DNA of 64,000 nucleotides from Craspedostauros australis (GCA_026770025.1 JAMXDE010000041.1:248001-312000); one strand, 5' to 3'. Shown: positions 21,792 to 33,285, counted from the first letter of the stretch. A program made the numbers and translations. Notes: generated by a model from the letters alone, not told the origin.

Positions 21792-22757
21792 ATGGCGGTC
21801 ATCAAAGGTGACACGCCGCTGCACTCCGCGTGCAGAGAAAGTGATCTGACAAGGGTCCGTCGCTTGATAGAAGAGGGCGAAGACGCGGACATCTTGGCAC
21901 AAAACTCAGCTGGCGAAACCCCGCTCCATGTTGCCTGTGCTAAGGGCAGCGCAGATGTTGTCGCGTGCTTCCTTCGATCAAGCCACGCCAACAATAACAT
22001 CAACCTCGATCTCAACGTTCGAAGTATGCGCCACAAGACGCCGCTGCATTATGCCTGCAGTCGTGGCAAGGAGGATGTGATGCAGCGCCTGCTTCAATTC
22101 GGCGGTGCAACTGACGGCATCAGCATCAACGTGAACGTCCAAGACGGGGAAGGGTACGCACCGCTGCATTACGCTTGCCAGACTGGCCGAAAACAAATGG
22201 TGAAGTGCCTGCTGGAGTCCGTTCGTATGAACGACGACATCCGCATCAACGTCAATATCCAAACCAGGTACGGCTTAACTCCACTGCACTGCGCTTGCGA
22301 GGACGATTCCGCGGACGTGGTGAATTGCCTTCTCGAAGAAAGCTACATTGATGACAGCATCGATCTCGACATCAACATGCCGGACATTTTCGGCCGCACA
22401 CCGCTGCATATTGCCTGTGAGAACACGTCCGCGGCAGCGGTCGAATGTCTCCTCCACTTCTGCTGCACGCATGACAACACGAACATTGATCTCGACATTA
22501 AAAATGGAGATGGATACACGCCTCTTCATTGTGCGTGCTTTCATGGCAACACGGAAGCCGTCGATTGCCTGCTTGGGCACAGCGATTTGGGTGACAAAGG
22601 AAGCCGCAAAATCGGTCTCCATATCCCAGACACGGATGAAGGATTCACTCCGCTTGCTGTCGCTATTGACGAGGACCTCGATGATCTAGTGGAAGATCTG
22701 CTGCGATCAACATACATGCGCACGATCGGCAGTGGAGTCCCTTCGGAATACTCATAG
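21792..22757 (+). CDS. ankyrin-repeat protein
   Basis: The 321-residue protein consists almost wholly of ankyrin repeats. At least seven copies of a TPLH-A-C pattern are visible, for example GDTPLHSACRE, GETPLHVACAKG, KTPLHYACSRG, YAPLHYACQTG, LTPLHCACEDD, RTPLHIACENT and YTPLHCACFHG. A weaker eighth repeat near the end reads FTPLAVAIDED. Units are about 40 residues, longer than the canonical 33, because each carries an extra acidic loop of the INLDLNV/ISINVNVQ type. There is no signal peptide or other domain, so it is probably a cytosolic or nuclear binding scaffold. The start is the ATG at 21792. It differs from the two ankyrin units further right in repeat length and loops, so it is not a third recent copy. 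Confidence 0.85.
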   Translation: MAVIKGDTPLHSACRESDLTRVRRLIEEGEDADILAQNSAGETPLHVACAKGSADVVACFLRSSHANNNINLDLNVRSMRHKTPLHYACSRGKEDVMQRLLQFGGATDGISINVNVQDGEGYAPLHYACQTGRKQMVKCLLESVRMNDDIRINVNIQTRYGLTPLHCACEDDSADVVNCLLEESYIDDSIDLDINMPDIFGRTPLHIACENTSAAAVECLLHFCCTHDNTNIDLDIKNGDGYTPLHCACFHGNTEAVDCLLGHSDLGDKGSRKIGLHIPDTDEGFTPLAVAIDEDLDDLVEDLLRSTYMRTIGSGVPSEYS

Positions 22758-23430
22758 AATGATACAGGGACGGCGGTATGGCGGCAGCTGAGATTTCGTC
22801 TGCGCGTTTATGCGTTTCAACAAAGGTACTGGATGGCGCCGCATTGTTGTCACTCCCAGCATATAACAGAATAGCATGGAGTCGAGATCAATCCGCAAAG
22901 TAAATGTGGACGCTCCTCTGCTTGGTTGACCGGTCTCGTCGTAAACGTTGCGCACAAGGCAACATTGCAGTGATGAGTAGTGTGTCCTTCTTTGATTGTT
23001 AATGAGTCGAGAAATGGTTGTTGGTGACAAGTCCAACCGAAGCCGTTCCCTCTGTGACACGAGGAGGACATTCACGAGACAAGGATATCTTCGCCGACGA
23101 AATCCATCACATTCTGGCGCTGCCTGTTGTTGGCGGGAGAGGCGTACGGTTCGTTTTGCTGCCATGTTTCCTTCGCGTTTCTCCTTGCACTCGCGACAAA
23201 CACAACGCAAGATCCACATCTGTGCCTGCACAATCGTGCCAAACGCCCACACAACTGCGAAGCATCATCAACAATACCATCCGCAAAGCCATTCGCAAAG
23301 ATTTCCACAACATCATCAGCAGCACCATCATCAACAACATATCACTTGCACCAGGATCAATCCCAAGTCCAGACCAACCCTCTCTCCTTGTACTCCCTGC
23401 GCTCCAACCTCCTCGTAAACAACCGCCATC
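22758..23430. other. intergenic region
   Basis: Spacer between the ankyrin gene and the Cys-rich gene. The 3' half is A/C-rich with CATCA and CAACA runs, typical of a diatom 5' leader for the following gene. No coding signal is convincing. Confidence 0.45.
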
Positions 23431-24075
23431 ATGTGCCTCCTCTGCCCCACCACGCCGCTGTCCCAGAGCGAAATGAACGGGAAATACGGCAGCAGCTACG
23501 CTCAGTTCGCCAACAATGAGAACAAGTTCGACATCACGATGTGCCAGGCTCCATGCCGCGCTCCATGCTGCTGGCTGGGGAGCATGATGTGCCTCTGCCC
23601 CGTGCAGATCTACATGCGCCACAGGGCCTTGAATCACGTCCATCCAGGTTCCGGGTGGTCCCATTACATATGCTGCCAGGGCTATTACGGCGGCTGCTGC
23701 TGCCTGCAGCCCGGCAACATGTGCGAAAGCACCTGCCCCCATTGCTGCATGTGCCTCGAGGCATTCTGCTGCACGGGACCCGCCGTCAGCGCGACGTCCA
23801 TCATCATGCGCAATGAGTACGGTCTGGGGCTCGACAACGACGATATCCGCCTCATTCGCTGCACGAATTGCCTCATGATCTTCGCCTTATGTCTCAGCTG
23901 CGTCGCACGTTGCACCGAATGCGAGGGCGACGATCAGGTCGCGCAAGTGTGCAATATCCTTGCCGATGTTGTCTTCTGCTGCGTCAGCGGGTGCATGACG
24001 GCGCAGACGCATCACGAAATCAAGCTGCGCGAGCGTATCAACGCGCCCGAGCGGCACACGATGACGAGAGCGTAG
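23431..24075 (+). CDS. Cys-rich protein of unknown function
   Basis: A 214-residue protein with about 33 cysteines, many in pairs or triplets: MCLLCPTTPLS, CRAPCCWLGSMMCLCP, YICCQGYYGGCCCLQPGNMC, CPHCCMCLEAFCC. The cysteines lie in the N-terminal two thirds, between short Gly/Tyr/aromatic stretches, and two semi-hydrophobic segments follow (LIRCTNCLMIFALCLSC and ADVVFCCVSGCM). There is no signal peptide. The layout recalls small Cys-rich membrane-associated proteins such as PLAC8, but the exact PLAC8 pattern is not visible, so I assign no family. The ATG at 23431 follows a pyrimidine-rich leader. It is intact and well spaced, so probably a live gene. Confidence 0.7.
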   Translation: MCLLCPTTPLSQSEMNGKYGSSYAQFANNENKFDITMCQAPCRAPCCWLGSMMCLCPVQIYMRHRALNHVHPGSGWSHYICCQGYYGGCCCLQPGNMCESTCPHCCMCLEAFCCTGPAVSATSIIMRNEYGLGLDNDDIRLIRCTNCLMIFALCLSCVARCTECEGDDQVAQVCNILADVVFCCVSGCMTAQTHHEIKLRERINAPERHTMTRA

Positions 24076-24735
24076 ACGGATACATAGACGGATGGTGAGG
24101 TGGAAGGAGAGAGAGAGAGAGAAAGTTATCCCAGTGGCAAGAAGCCGCATCGGAATGCGCTGCCTCAATTGCATTGAGACCGAGAGAGTTTCTGTTGCTG
24201 ATGGAATATGTGGTGATTCAAAAGTATCACATAATATAACAGTACAAGTATAGTTCAAATGCGACATCATCTTCATGTTCCAATGGCGTCGTGCGAGGAT
24301 TGTCATCTTCCTGCATCGAGTGGAGAAGAGATGGTGGAGTTCGATGTTTGAGCTGCCGCAAAGAACGCTATTGCGACATGCTACGAAAACCGACTAAATC
24401 GACCCAGCAACAGAAACGAACGAGAACACCTTGTGGCGTCGAAGACGACGAGAACCGCGGCTGGTGGGAACAGAAGGATCCAAACCAGAGGACGATCAAG
24501 AGGAGGCAAACACAGACAACAACACACACCACTCAACCCCATACTCGAGCACATCAACAACAGACATCGAATTGCCTCTCACATTCATCACACAGTGCAT
24601 GGTACGCGTACTACTACAAGCTATTGAAGACACACCATCGATATCTCTGCCTCATAGTAGATAGCTCAGACCACACACTTCCTCGACAGCCAATCCAACG
24701 CCAAAAGACCACCAACCATCAACCATCCTCTCAAC
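24076..24735. other. intergenic region with the start of duplicated unit A
   Basis: It holds a short (GA)n run near 24103. From 24355 it matches a fragment at 34780-34890, and from 24468 it matches the sequence upstream of the second ankyrin copy. Confidence 0.5.
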
Positions 24736-25527
24736 ATGCCGAATGTTACGAACGAACAACTCCTTGATGCTGCCAACAGAGGCGACTTGTCGGTGTTGAA
24801 GAAATGGAAGAAGCAGAACAAGACGCAGAATGAAGGAGTTGATGTCAACATGGTTACAGGCAGGGGACGTATCACTCCCCTTCATTTGGCATGTCACAGC
24901 GGCCAGCTGGAGTGCGTGAAGTACCTCATCAAATCATGTGAGGTGGACATCAACTGCCAAGACATCGATGGTCACACACCCCTCCATTGGGCATGTCGCA
25001 ACAGCCAGCTGGAGTGTGTGAAGTACCTCATCGAATCATGTGAGGCGAACATCAACTACAAAAACAACAATGGTGACACTCCCCTTCATGATGCATGCTG
25101 CAGAGACCACCTGGAGTGTATGAAGTACCTCATCGAATCAGGTGAGGCAAACATCAATTGCAAAAACAACTTTGGTTTCACTCCCCTTCGTTACGCATGC
25201 ATGTTCGACCACCTGGAGTGTGTGGAGTACCTCATGAAATCATGTGAGGCGGACATCAACTGCCAAAACAACGATGGTTCCACTCCCCTTCATTGGGCCT
25301 GCCGCAATGGCAAGCTGGAGTGTATGGAGTCCCTCATTAGAGGACTTTCGCCTTCAACTCACCCACAACTGCAACAACGCTTACAACAAAACGAGCAAGA
25401 GAATAAGCAGCCACAAGAACAGTTGAGACAGCAGTTGAAGCGAAAGGAGCAAGAGATTGAACACAAACCTAGTAGCCACAAGAGGACCAACATCAGCATT
25501 GGAGAAGACCGGTTCAGATCCTTCTAA
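24736..25527 (+). CDS. ankyrin-repeat protein with Gln-rich coiled tail (unit A)
   Basis: 263 residues. After MPNVTNEQLLDAANRGDLSV come six ankyrin repeats of the form TPLHWACRNSQLECVKYL, almost identical to each other. They end in a short helix (ECMESLIRGLSP) and a Gln/Glu-rich coiled coil of about 45 residues. The repeats are 33-34 residues and internally homogeneous, hinting at recent unit exchange. In the same frame downstream lies a decayed BTB/POZ segment (next entry), so the ancestor was probably an ankyrin-BTB protein, a class that often serves as a Cullin-3 adaptor. As it stands this ORF makes only the ankyrin part. Whether that product is expressed is unknown. Confidence 0.75.
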   Translation: MPNVTNEQLLDAANRGDLSVLKKWKKQNKTQNEGVDVNMVTGRGRITPLHLACHSGQLECVKYLIKSCEVDINCQDIDGHTPLHWACRNSQLECVKYLIESCEANINYKNNNGDTPLHDACCRDHLECMKYLIESGEANINCKNNFGFTPLRYACMFDHLECVEYLMKSCEADINCQNNDGSTPLHWACRNGKLECMESLIRGLSPSTHPQLQQRLQQNEQENKQPQEQLRQQLKRKEQEIEHKPSSHKRTNISIGEDRFRSF

Positions 25528-26345
25528 ACCGAGAACAGGGCAGACACCATCTTCTTGTGTGGACAAGGCAACCAACAACAACCAATCAAGACAAACGCTG
25601 AAGCCCTCATCATCGCCGTCCCATCCATTGAGACACTGATTGACAAAGGAATCTAACATCAGCAGGCGAATGATGGCACCCAAGACGGCGTGGCCCCCAT
25701 CCAAACAACCATCCCTCTTCCCAACCTTCAACCAAAACACGTCCGATACTTCCTCCAATGCATCTACACAGGTGAGATATCCTTCAATGACAGCGCTCGT
25801 GACAATGCTGCTGCTGATGTCGGCGCTCATGTCGGCGCTCACCACGATGCAGATGCCTCTCACCAGCCAACTCCCATCCTCACTAGACGGCACGATCTGC
25901 AACAGCTGATCCTTGTGGCCAACGAGTTCGGCTTCTGGCGACTCAAGCTTGTTCTTGAAGCGGAGTTGACCCGCAAGCATCTCACGGAGGAAAACATGCT
26001 AGACGCATTGCTATTCACCCATCAACACAACGGCGTGGTGTTGAAGGATGCAGCAATGAGAATGATATGTTCACTCATCCAGATTTCAGCAAGCTGAGTC
26101 CACGCCGGCAACTGATGACAGAGATCAAGGTGCTTTGCAGTGGGGGAGCGGAGAGTGATGGAGTTGATGGTGAGTACAGCCACTTGTCCATGGTGGAGCT
26201 GTACAAGGTTACGGATCAGGATGAGGGTACGGCACAAGTGAATTCATACATGGATCGGGCAACATTGGTGGACCTCGTCCGTTCCATGAGAACCAGCTCT
26301 ATGAGTACCAATTGATCCGAAGTAATTGAAATGGACGGCGCTGCC
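25528..26345 (+). pseudogene. decayed BTB/POZ-BACK-like segment of unit A
   Basis: In the frame of the ankyrin ORF, but after its stop at 25525-25527, the sequence continues with BTB-like protein. TENRADTIFLCGQG is followed by a second in-frame stop at 25654-25656. Then LQPKHVRYFLQCIYTGEISF, the hallmark end of a BTB fold, leads to a helical part (LQQLILVANEFGFWRLKL, LTEENMLDALLFTHQHNG) like the region after BTB. The frame shifts near 26060, and a further piece (SGGAESDGVDGEYSHLSM) appears in another frame up to about 26315. The domain is therefore broken at three places at least. The first stop is shared with unit B, so it predates the duplication or marks a real end of the ankyrin protein. 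Confidence 0.7.
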
Positions 26346-26470
26346 GAGGAAGAGGAGTGAAGTGTCAGACCATACCAAATCATAACAGAAATCTTCCACA
26401 AGTGGACGCATGACAGAATTGAGTCGACGGATAAAAATAGTCGTCAGGATAGTCATTAGGATAGTAACGA

Positions 26471-27860
26471 TGTGAAAGGAGCTGGAGCAATTCGTAATCC
26501 ATTCATTCAATGGTGCGTCCGGCATTCCTTCACCGTCGCCTTTGGTGATGTGCACAGCATGCTGCTCCATGCACTACCGTATCGTTCGCAGCACGGTTTG
26601 GTTGGGCCGCGAGATGCGCATAATCTTCTGTGCATGAATTGCAGATGATCCTGGTTGGCGTAAGGCACGTTGGTGTGCAGCGTCATTGGCCAATGCGACA
26701 TGAAGAAGATGGTTCAGCCACCGCTGTCATCGTCATAGTCGTCATTGCCGATCATTTGGTTTCCGCGTTCGTTGGTTTCGTGGGTGTGGAAGGAGGTGCG
26801 TGGGAAACGATGGTGGACCCTGTTGGCGTCATGCATGGCTTGTAGGAATCGAATCCAACGTGACGGAGCGGGATGTGCTACGGCTGTCAGCTTGTTGGTG
26901 GTAGTGGTGCTGCAGTTCGTGCATGATGTCGCGCAGGGCACAAGCGCATGCCAACAGCTGCATGGTTTTCGATAGGTATGGCCGACAAAGATGACGAGCC
27001 ATGGGAGAAGTTGCCGATGTCATTGCACACGATTTCAGTAATGGTGGATCCGGCGAGACAGTGCCTCTGTCTCACCGTTTGCGGTTTGTGGTGGCAACGT
27101 ATCGCTTCGAGCATCGGTATGAACAGGCGTGGCTGGTTGTGGTACGTGTAGTGGGGACTGAGGAACACCTCCGAACAACAGGCTCTGTTGGTGTCGGAAG
27201 AAGTCGCTGAGTCCGATCTCACAGATGCACCCATCCAACATGTGCTGAATCTCCGTTGCCGACAGCGCATTGGACGTTTATGTGGGTGGGCGCGGCTGCT
27301 GATGACTTGAATCCAGACCACACCATGGGCCATGACATGTCTTGCCATGGCTGTTGGTTCTGTTGTTGGCGCTGCGATTGACTATGTCCCAAGATCTTCT
27401 CTACTCCGGAGCAGTTGGTGTGATATCTTCCTTTCTGATGTTTCTGAGTGATGTGGCACGTTGGAGATCGCTGTTCATCACTGCTCGTCATTCATCATCA
27501 TCATCATCATCGGCATCATCATCGTCTCTTGCCATGGCCGCCTTCGTTGATTCTGGTTGGCGTACCATATTTTGCGCAGCCGCCGCTTGCTTGATTACTT
27601 CATTGCTTTGTTGCTTGACGGACAACGTCTCAGTGTTGGCTGATACCTCCATCAATGCAAACATAGTCATGCCATTTCATCTTTCTCTCTCTCTTGTTGT
27701 GTTGGTGTTGTTTGATGGATCATGTGCAAAATCGAAGATTCGTTGTTTCGGGTGGTGTCAAGAATTTTTGGCGCGTTTGTTGAGTACTTGTCTGTCTGTC
27801 ATCCGTTGTTCATTCAACCAGTGACGCACACACGCACTCACAACCAACATCACCAATGCG
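26471..27860. other. accessory spacer with weak minus-strand coding traces
   Basis: On the minus strand, overlapping fragments with protein-like composition occur (for example NTETLSVKQQSNEVIKQAAA near 27620 and LACACALRDIMHELQHHYHQ near 26920), but in different frames and with no known domain. They may be the remains of one or more genes. An ATC/ATG trinucleotide run lies near 27490-27520. Confidence 0.3.
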
Positions 27861-30335
27861 TTGTCTTCGTGCAACGCAACTCTGTTCGGCAATGACGATG
27901 ACGATGACGATGACGATGGCAACCACTCCAATGACGCCGCATCCCTTCACATTGGTACCACCACCAACAACACAAACAATCAGACAATCAGACAAGATGA
28001 TGAGTCATCGACATCCAAGAGGAACTGTGGGAAGGCTCGCCAGTTGCTCCGCATCTTGACCCACCCGTTGTACAACTATGAGTATGGAACCTCCCATGAG
28101 TATGATCTACTCTGGGAGTTGCCATAGCAAAGCGTCCAGCCTGACACTCTGTTCGAACCTTCGTCCAGCCCGTGCGGTCATGTGATCATGACGATTGAAG
28201 TTGCTGGAAGAGGAGGGTGTCAGACTGATAGCGGAGAAGCAAACGGAGACCAAGCAACCGCAGCAGGCCGACACGAAATCGAAGGCGAGCGAGCCCACCA
28301 GCATCGCCAAAGAGGCCGACACAACTACAAAATCAGGTGGTCGTGCGAGTGTCAGCACAGATACACCAAGCAGGGCCAATAGAAGTACAGCACAAGATGC
28401 GAAAGCTTCGGCTGTGAAACCATCACGTGCGAAGAGTCTGGACATGCTCGACATGCAAACTCATGAGATGTCATTCAGCTCCCTTGATCCCAGCAAGTTC
28501 AACAACAACGAATCGATGCCGGTGCCAAACACCCCAGGTGGACTCAGCTTCGCCACAGCCCCAGCACTCGGCGCGACCCGCGAACGGAGCAGCCAAGACA
28601 AGATGATGCTTGCGCAGAGTCAGAGACGCAGGCCAAGGCCAACAACGAATTCCAACAGAACGACCAGCAGCGCCAAATCGAGGAGCAAGAGTTTGGAATT
28701 CTTGGATTTCTCGAAGGATGGACACAACATTCCAGGCACATCAGCACAACAGGTGCGATGAGTACAGCCAGCACGCTGGCTCTACCTCGAGTTGCAACAA
28801 CGAAGAAGTCACGCAGTGAGAGCCTGGAGTCACTCTCCAATCTGCCAAGTCTCTACGACGACGACGATGGCAGCGTCGACGTTGCGACAAGTGCTGCCGT
28901 AACGAATGGTGGGAGAAGCTCCGCGGCCCCTGTCACGCCTGGAGGTCGGAGTGCGGCATCTACACCAGCCCCGTTCAGCCACATACATGAATAGAGACAA
29001 CAGTCTTGGTCGTTGAACAAGCGCAGGTCGACGTTGGACAGCATCCTCAAGGCCAAACGATCATCATTACGTGGAGTGTCGTTGACCAATCTTCCCAAAT
29101 CGAAGCAACGACCATCTCTCGAATCCCGACCATCGCAATTGGCTGACCTTGCCTTGACCAAAGCATCCGCAAAGGCGCCATCATCGTCGCCACCGTCATC
29201 ATCATCATCACAGTCCAAATCCAAACTCAATCTTCAACAGTTCGACCGCAACCACGGAGGTGTCTCGGCCACAACCCCAAGCCCCATCCAGTCCTGGAGC
29301 CTTGAGTTTGGGAATCGAATTGCAATCGAGCAAGAAGGACCAGGTGACTCCTTCTCGCAACAGATCCGCATGCAGTTCGTTGTGCCCAAGTGAAGACTCA
29401 AAGCAACGACGTTCACGCGGACGAAGCACGGGTGCTCTGCGCGAGGCGATCAAGGAAAGTATCTCCAAGGTGCTTGGCAATGGGCCCCGACGTCACCACT
29501 TCAGCAAAACAAGAGGTGTGTCATCACCATTGATATTACCATCGAGATCACCGTCGCCACGGCATCGGCGTAGAAGCGCACAGCACGCCAGTGGCAAGCC
29601 GCACGCGACATCGTCATGATCAAAGAGTCTGGAGCGTTCGTCATCATTGCGTCATCGTCGCGACGGAGCAATTCACACTTCCTCCTCTGAAAGAAGCCGC
29701 CGCTCCCCATCGGCGCGGAGTCGTTGAAGCCCGTCCGATCGCGACCACAGAAGAACTGCGCAAGCATCGATGGACTCATCGCCATCATCGCGGCGACAAC
29801 GAACAGCTGGCAGCTCGGATGACATGAACACAGCCTCACGTTCACGCGAAACCAACTCAAATGCGCACTCCACTGGTACTGGTTTGCAATGGCGCAAGGG
29901 TTCACCTTCCCCGAAAGCACGCCCGAGGAAGTCCGCGGAGACCAAATCAACGTGGCTGTAGCCAATCGACACCACGTGCCGAAGATGGGCGAAGATTGTC
30001 GAAGGAAGTCCTCCCATGAACGATCACCATCGGCGCGACAACGAAGCAGATCAAGAGGATATCGAAATTACAGGGTCGAGCGGCACAGCAATGAGAGAGA
30101 TGACAATGGACGACGTGGCAAACAACAACATGGCAACAAATATTCGTCATCACGCGGGGCCCTTCAATCAAATCATCGTGGACGAAGCAGATCGTCGACT
30201 CGGGATGCTGTCTACCATGAGAAGCTGTCTGGCACAAAGCCACCGCAACTCGCACCAAAGAAAGCGGTCAGGAGCAAGAGCGCGTCTCAGTACAACGATC
30301 GCTCGATGAATGGTACCAACACTCCCACCCTGTGA
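27861..30335 (+). pseudogene. degenerate Ser/Arg-rich gene
   Basis: Protein-like sequence runs for 2.4 kb on the plus strand but hops frames at least four times. Visible parts are an acidic N-terminus with ARQLLRILTHPLYNYEYGTS (about 28040-28100), and a 188-codon stretch from 28195 that opens with LLEEEGVRLIAEKQTETK and contains RAKSLDMLDM and RSKSLEFLDF. A segment from 28758 has KKSRSESLESLSNLPSL, an in-frame stop at 28992-28994, then continues with RRSTLDSILKAKRSSLRGVS. The final 147 codons from 29889 are rich in RS dipeptides (RQRSRSRGYR) and end NGTNTPTL. The recurring RxxSLExL element suggests a phosphoserine motif. I infer one decayed host gene for a Ser/Arg-rich protein; a heavily spliced live gene is less likely because no GT-AG set rejoins the frames. 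Confidence 0.5.
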
Positions 30336-31720
30336 TGCATCACGACACGATGGGATGGAATGAGATGGAGGGGCCGCTCCGTACTCGTATCATACTGCTT
30401 GAGATGTGGTAGACTCACGTCGCTGTAATTTAATACACCTACGAATAGACTGTAATGCTCTATAATCTGTATGATTGGAACAGTACCGCATGCACTGTAT
30501 CTACTTGTACAATAGAATGCTGTGACGAAGGCACCGGATGTTCCAAGAGATTGAAGGGCTGGGTACTGCTCCCACGCTGCCTCCGCCTTGTCTACGACTT
30601 GTCTGGCCCGCTCTCTGCGGTACATACACACAGGGATGTTGTTGATGTCATTCACGAGCAGATTGGACATCTGTGGTTCCATCCGCACTCTGCCATCAGC
30701 ATCGTTGTTGGTTCGTTGCGCAGACAAAGGATGCATGGCAGCACCATTTTCACAAGCTGTGCGGTCGTCGCCGTGCAGCCAGATTCACACACAGAACACT
30801 CCACTCCAAGTCACACTGCCAAGCAGATTGAAAGCGACAGTGCCGACGCCAGCCGATCCAAGTTTCTGGAAGAGGCGATCTACGAAGAGCACATGACGAA
30901 CAAGGCAGAGGGAAATGATGGGAAGCCGCGAGGGGCATGGTTGCTGTGCGTCTCCATCGACCGTCCCGTATCGCGCTATTGTCCTCATCTCTCCATGAGT
31001 TGCACTCTTGCCATTGTGCCAAAACTGCAGTCGAGACCCTCGCCAAGTCCCAGGAGGAGTGACCATTCACTGTTGAAGCAACAAATACTGGGATTACCAT
31101 CCATTCCAATCTTCGAAGCGAGCAGTGCCAGCGTGGCGGAAAGACAAGAACCGACGAGCTAGCCCAGTCCAAACATCCAGAGATCTTGACGAGCAAAAGA
31201 AGGAACCAACGAACCAACCAACCAACGAGCAACCCCATGCAGAGTGCGAGTATTGTATTGCGGATCATGGTTGACACAGAGTTCCATATGGCACACGAAG
31301 CACGTGGCCAGCGATCAATGGCCCATTCGCACTGTACACCCACATATCCTCCTTTGTGGTGCTCCCAACTTCGTTGATGAGGTGGATGTTCCTGTCAATC
31401 AGCTCGGTTGGGCATCAATGCTCTGGAAGTCACGAGCCAAGACGGCGGCACTCATGCCTATTGATAGAATGCGCATGGTATTGTATGTTGGTGGTCCGTG
31501 CGGCAGGAACAGTGGAGGCGTCACGGTATCACTCCGCCTATTGATTGCTGAAGGTGCCAACCCATCCCAATGCGCAATGTGGTGTTGGTTTGGTGTTGGT
31601 TGGATGTTGGGGACTCTTGTTGCCTGTGCGGATGGTGATGGTTGCAAAACGATGGGATGGCAACCAGCCAAATCCAAATGAGATGGGTCGCGACCACCAA
31701 AGGCAACCAACAAAGGCAAC
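30290..31720 (-). pseudogene. minus-strand coding remnants of unknown family
   Basis: Several fragments read as ordinary protein but lie in different frames: TYNTMRILSIGMSAAVLARD near 31480, LIDRNIHLINEVGSTTKEDM near 31360 followed by GPLIAGHVLRVPYGT, and RRERARQVVDKAEAAWEQYP near 30600. Their order and spacing on one strand suggest a single decayed gene. I recognise no family, and the call rests on composition only. Confidence 0.3.
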
Positions 31721-32544
31721 CAACAAACGCAGTCACATCAGTGGCTTCATCGTTGTTCGAAGCATTGGTTCGAACCTCAAGTTGGTGCTTGTGATGACAG
31801 GCGGACAAGCGTCAGCGGTCTTGCAGATGCCACCATAACACAAGCAAGCGTGGGTCATGGTGTACATGGTGGTGGTGATGGCAGCTCCCTCTCTCTCTCT
31901 GTCTCTCTGTCTCTCAGTCTCCGGAGACTTCCGCGTTGTTTGCTTCGAATTGATGTGGTGTTGATTGTGACCGAAGTCAAGTTGTCGGAGGCAGACCCAC
32001 GCCGCAACACCGTTCAGACCAATGGAAACACCCAACGACCATTTCGAACCATTGGCGTGTCACCATCAATGATCTCTCGCATTCGTTGATCTTCTTCGAT
32101 GGTCTTGATCGTAGTCGAATCAGTCGAAGATTCGGGTTTTCGAAGATCGCAAAAGAGAACTCTGTTGTGGTGCTTCTTTCGTGTTGTTGTCTGTGTGCGT
32201 TTCCTTCATGCATGCGAACAGGAGGATCCAAACCACACGAACCAGACGGGCGCGATCAAGAGAAGGAGGCAAACACAGAAAAACAGAAGGAGGAGACCAT
32301 GCGGACAGGACAACAACATACGACTACACCACTCAACACCATACTCGAGCACATCAACATCAGACATCGAATTGCCACTCATATTCATCACACAGTGCAT
32401 GGTACTCATACTAATACAAGCTATTGAAGACACACCATCGATATCTCTACCATCGACAGCTCAGACTACACACTTCTTCGACAGCCAGTCCAACGTCCAT
32501 CGTCCAACGCCAATCGTCCAGCATCAATCGACCATCCTCTCAAA

Positions 32545-33285
32545 ATGCCGAATATCACAGACGACCAACTCATTGATGCAGCCAGGGCAGGTGACTTGTC
32601 GGTGTTGAAGGAATGGAAGAAACAGAACAAGGCGCAGAACAAACAAGTTGATATCAACAAGATTGCAGACATGGTGGGTTTCACTCCCCTTCATGATGCA
32701 TGCTGCTGGGGCCACCTGGAGTGTGTGAAGTACCTCATCGAATCTTGCGAGGCGAACATCAACTGCAAAAACTACTGTGGTGCCACTCCCCTTCATGAGG
32801 CATGCCTCGAGGGCCAACTGGAGTGTGTGAAGTACCTCATCGAATCATGCGGGGCCAATGCCAACTGCGAAACCAGCGATAGTGCCACCCCCCTTCATGA
32901 GGCATGCTTCGATGGCCACCTGGAGTGTGTCAAGTACCTCATCGAATCATGTGAGGCAGACATCAACTGCGAAACCAGCCATGGTTCCACTCCCCTTCAT
33001 TGCGCATGCATGAAGAGCCACCTGGAGTGTGTCAAGTACCTCATCGAATCATGCGAGGCGAACATCAACTGCAACAACAACGATAGTGACACTCCCCTTC
33101 ATATGGCATGCCGCTCTGGCCGGCTGGAGTGTGTGGAGTACCTCGTCGAATCAGCTGGAGCGAACATCAACTGCAATAACAACAATGGTTACACTCCCCT
33201 TCATTTCGCATGCCGCTATGGCAAGCTGGAGTGTATTGAGTCCCTCATTAGAGGACTTTCGCCTTCAGTTCACCCACAACTGTAA
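32545..33285 (+). CDS. ankyrin-repeat protein (unit B)
   Basis: 246 residues, paralogue of the ankyrin ORF of unit A: MPNITDDQLIDAARAGDLSV, then seven near-identical ankyrin repeats (TPLHDACCWGHLECVKYL and so on), ending with IRGLSPSVHPQL. It has one repeat more than unit A but stops where unit A goes on into its Gln-rich coil: a CAA codon of unit A aligns with TAA here at 33283-33285. It may be a live short ankyrin protein or the front half of a dead ankyrin-BTB gene. No signal peptide or membrane segment. Confidence 0.7.
   Translation: MPNITDDQLIDAARAGDLSVLKEWKKQNKAQNKQVDINKIADMVGFTPLHDACCWGHLECVKYLIESCEANINCKNYCGATPLHEACLEGQLECVKYLIESCGANANCETSDSATPLHEACFDGHLECVKYLIESCEADINCETSHGSTPLHCACMKSHLECVKYLIESCEANINCNNNDSDTPLHMACRSGRLECVEYLVESAGANINCNNNNGYTPLHFACRYGKLECIESLIRGLSPSVHPQL

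Larger units (their letters stand above)
24468..26470 (+). repeat. segmental duplication, unit A (ankyrin-BTB)
   Basis: This 2-kb stretch is similar along its length to 32215-34395: the leader (ATACTCGAGCACATCAACA), the ankyrin ORF, the BTB remnant and a 3' flank ending near GATAAAAATAGTC. The two units differ by many substitutions and indels, so the duplication is not fresh. Confidence 0.85.

Noticed and set aside
31770-31785. TTCGAACC-like box resembling a tRNA T-arm
   Set aside because: No matching anticodon or acceptor stem around it.
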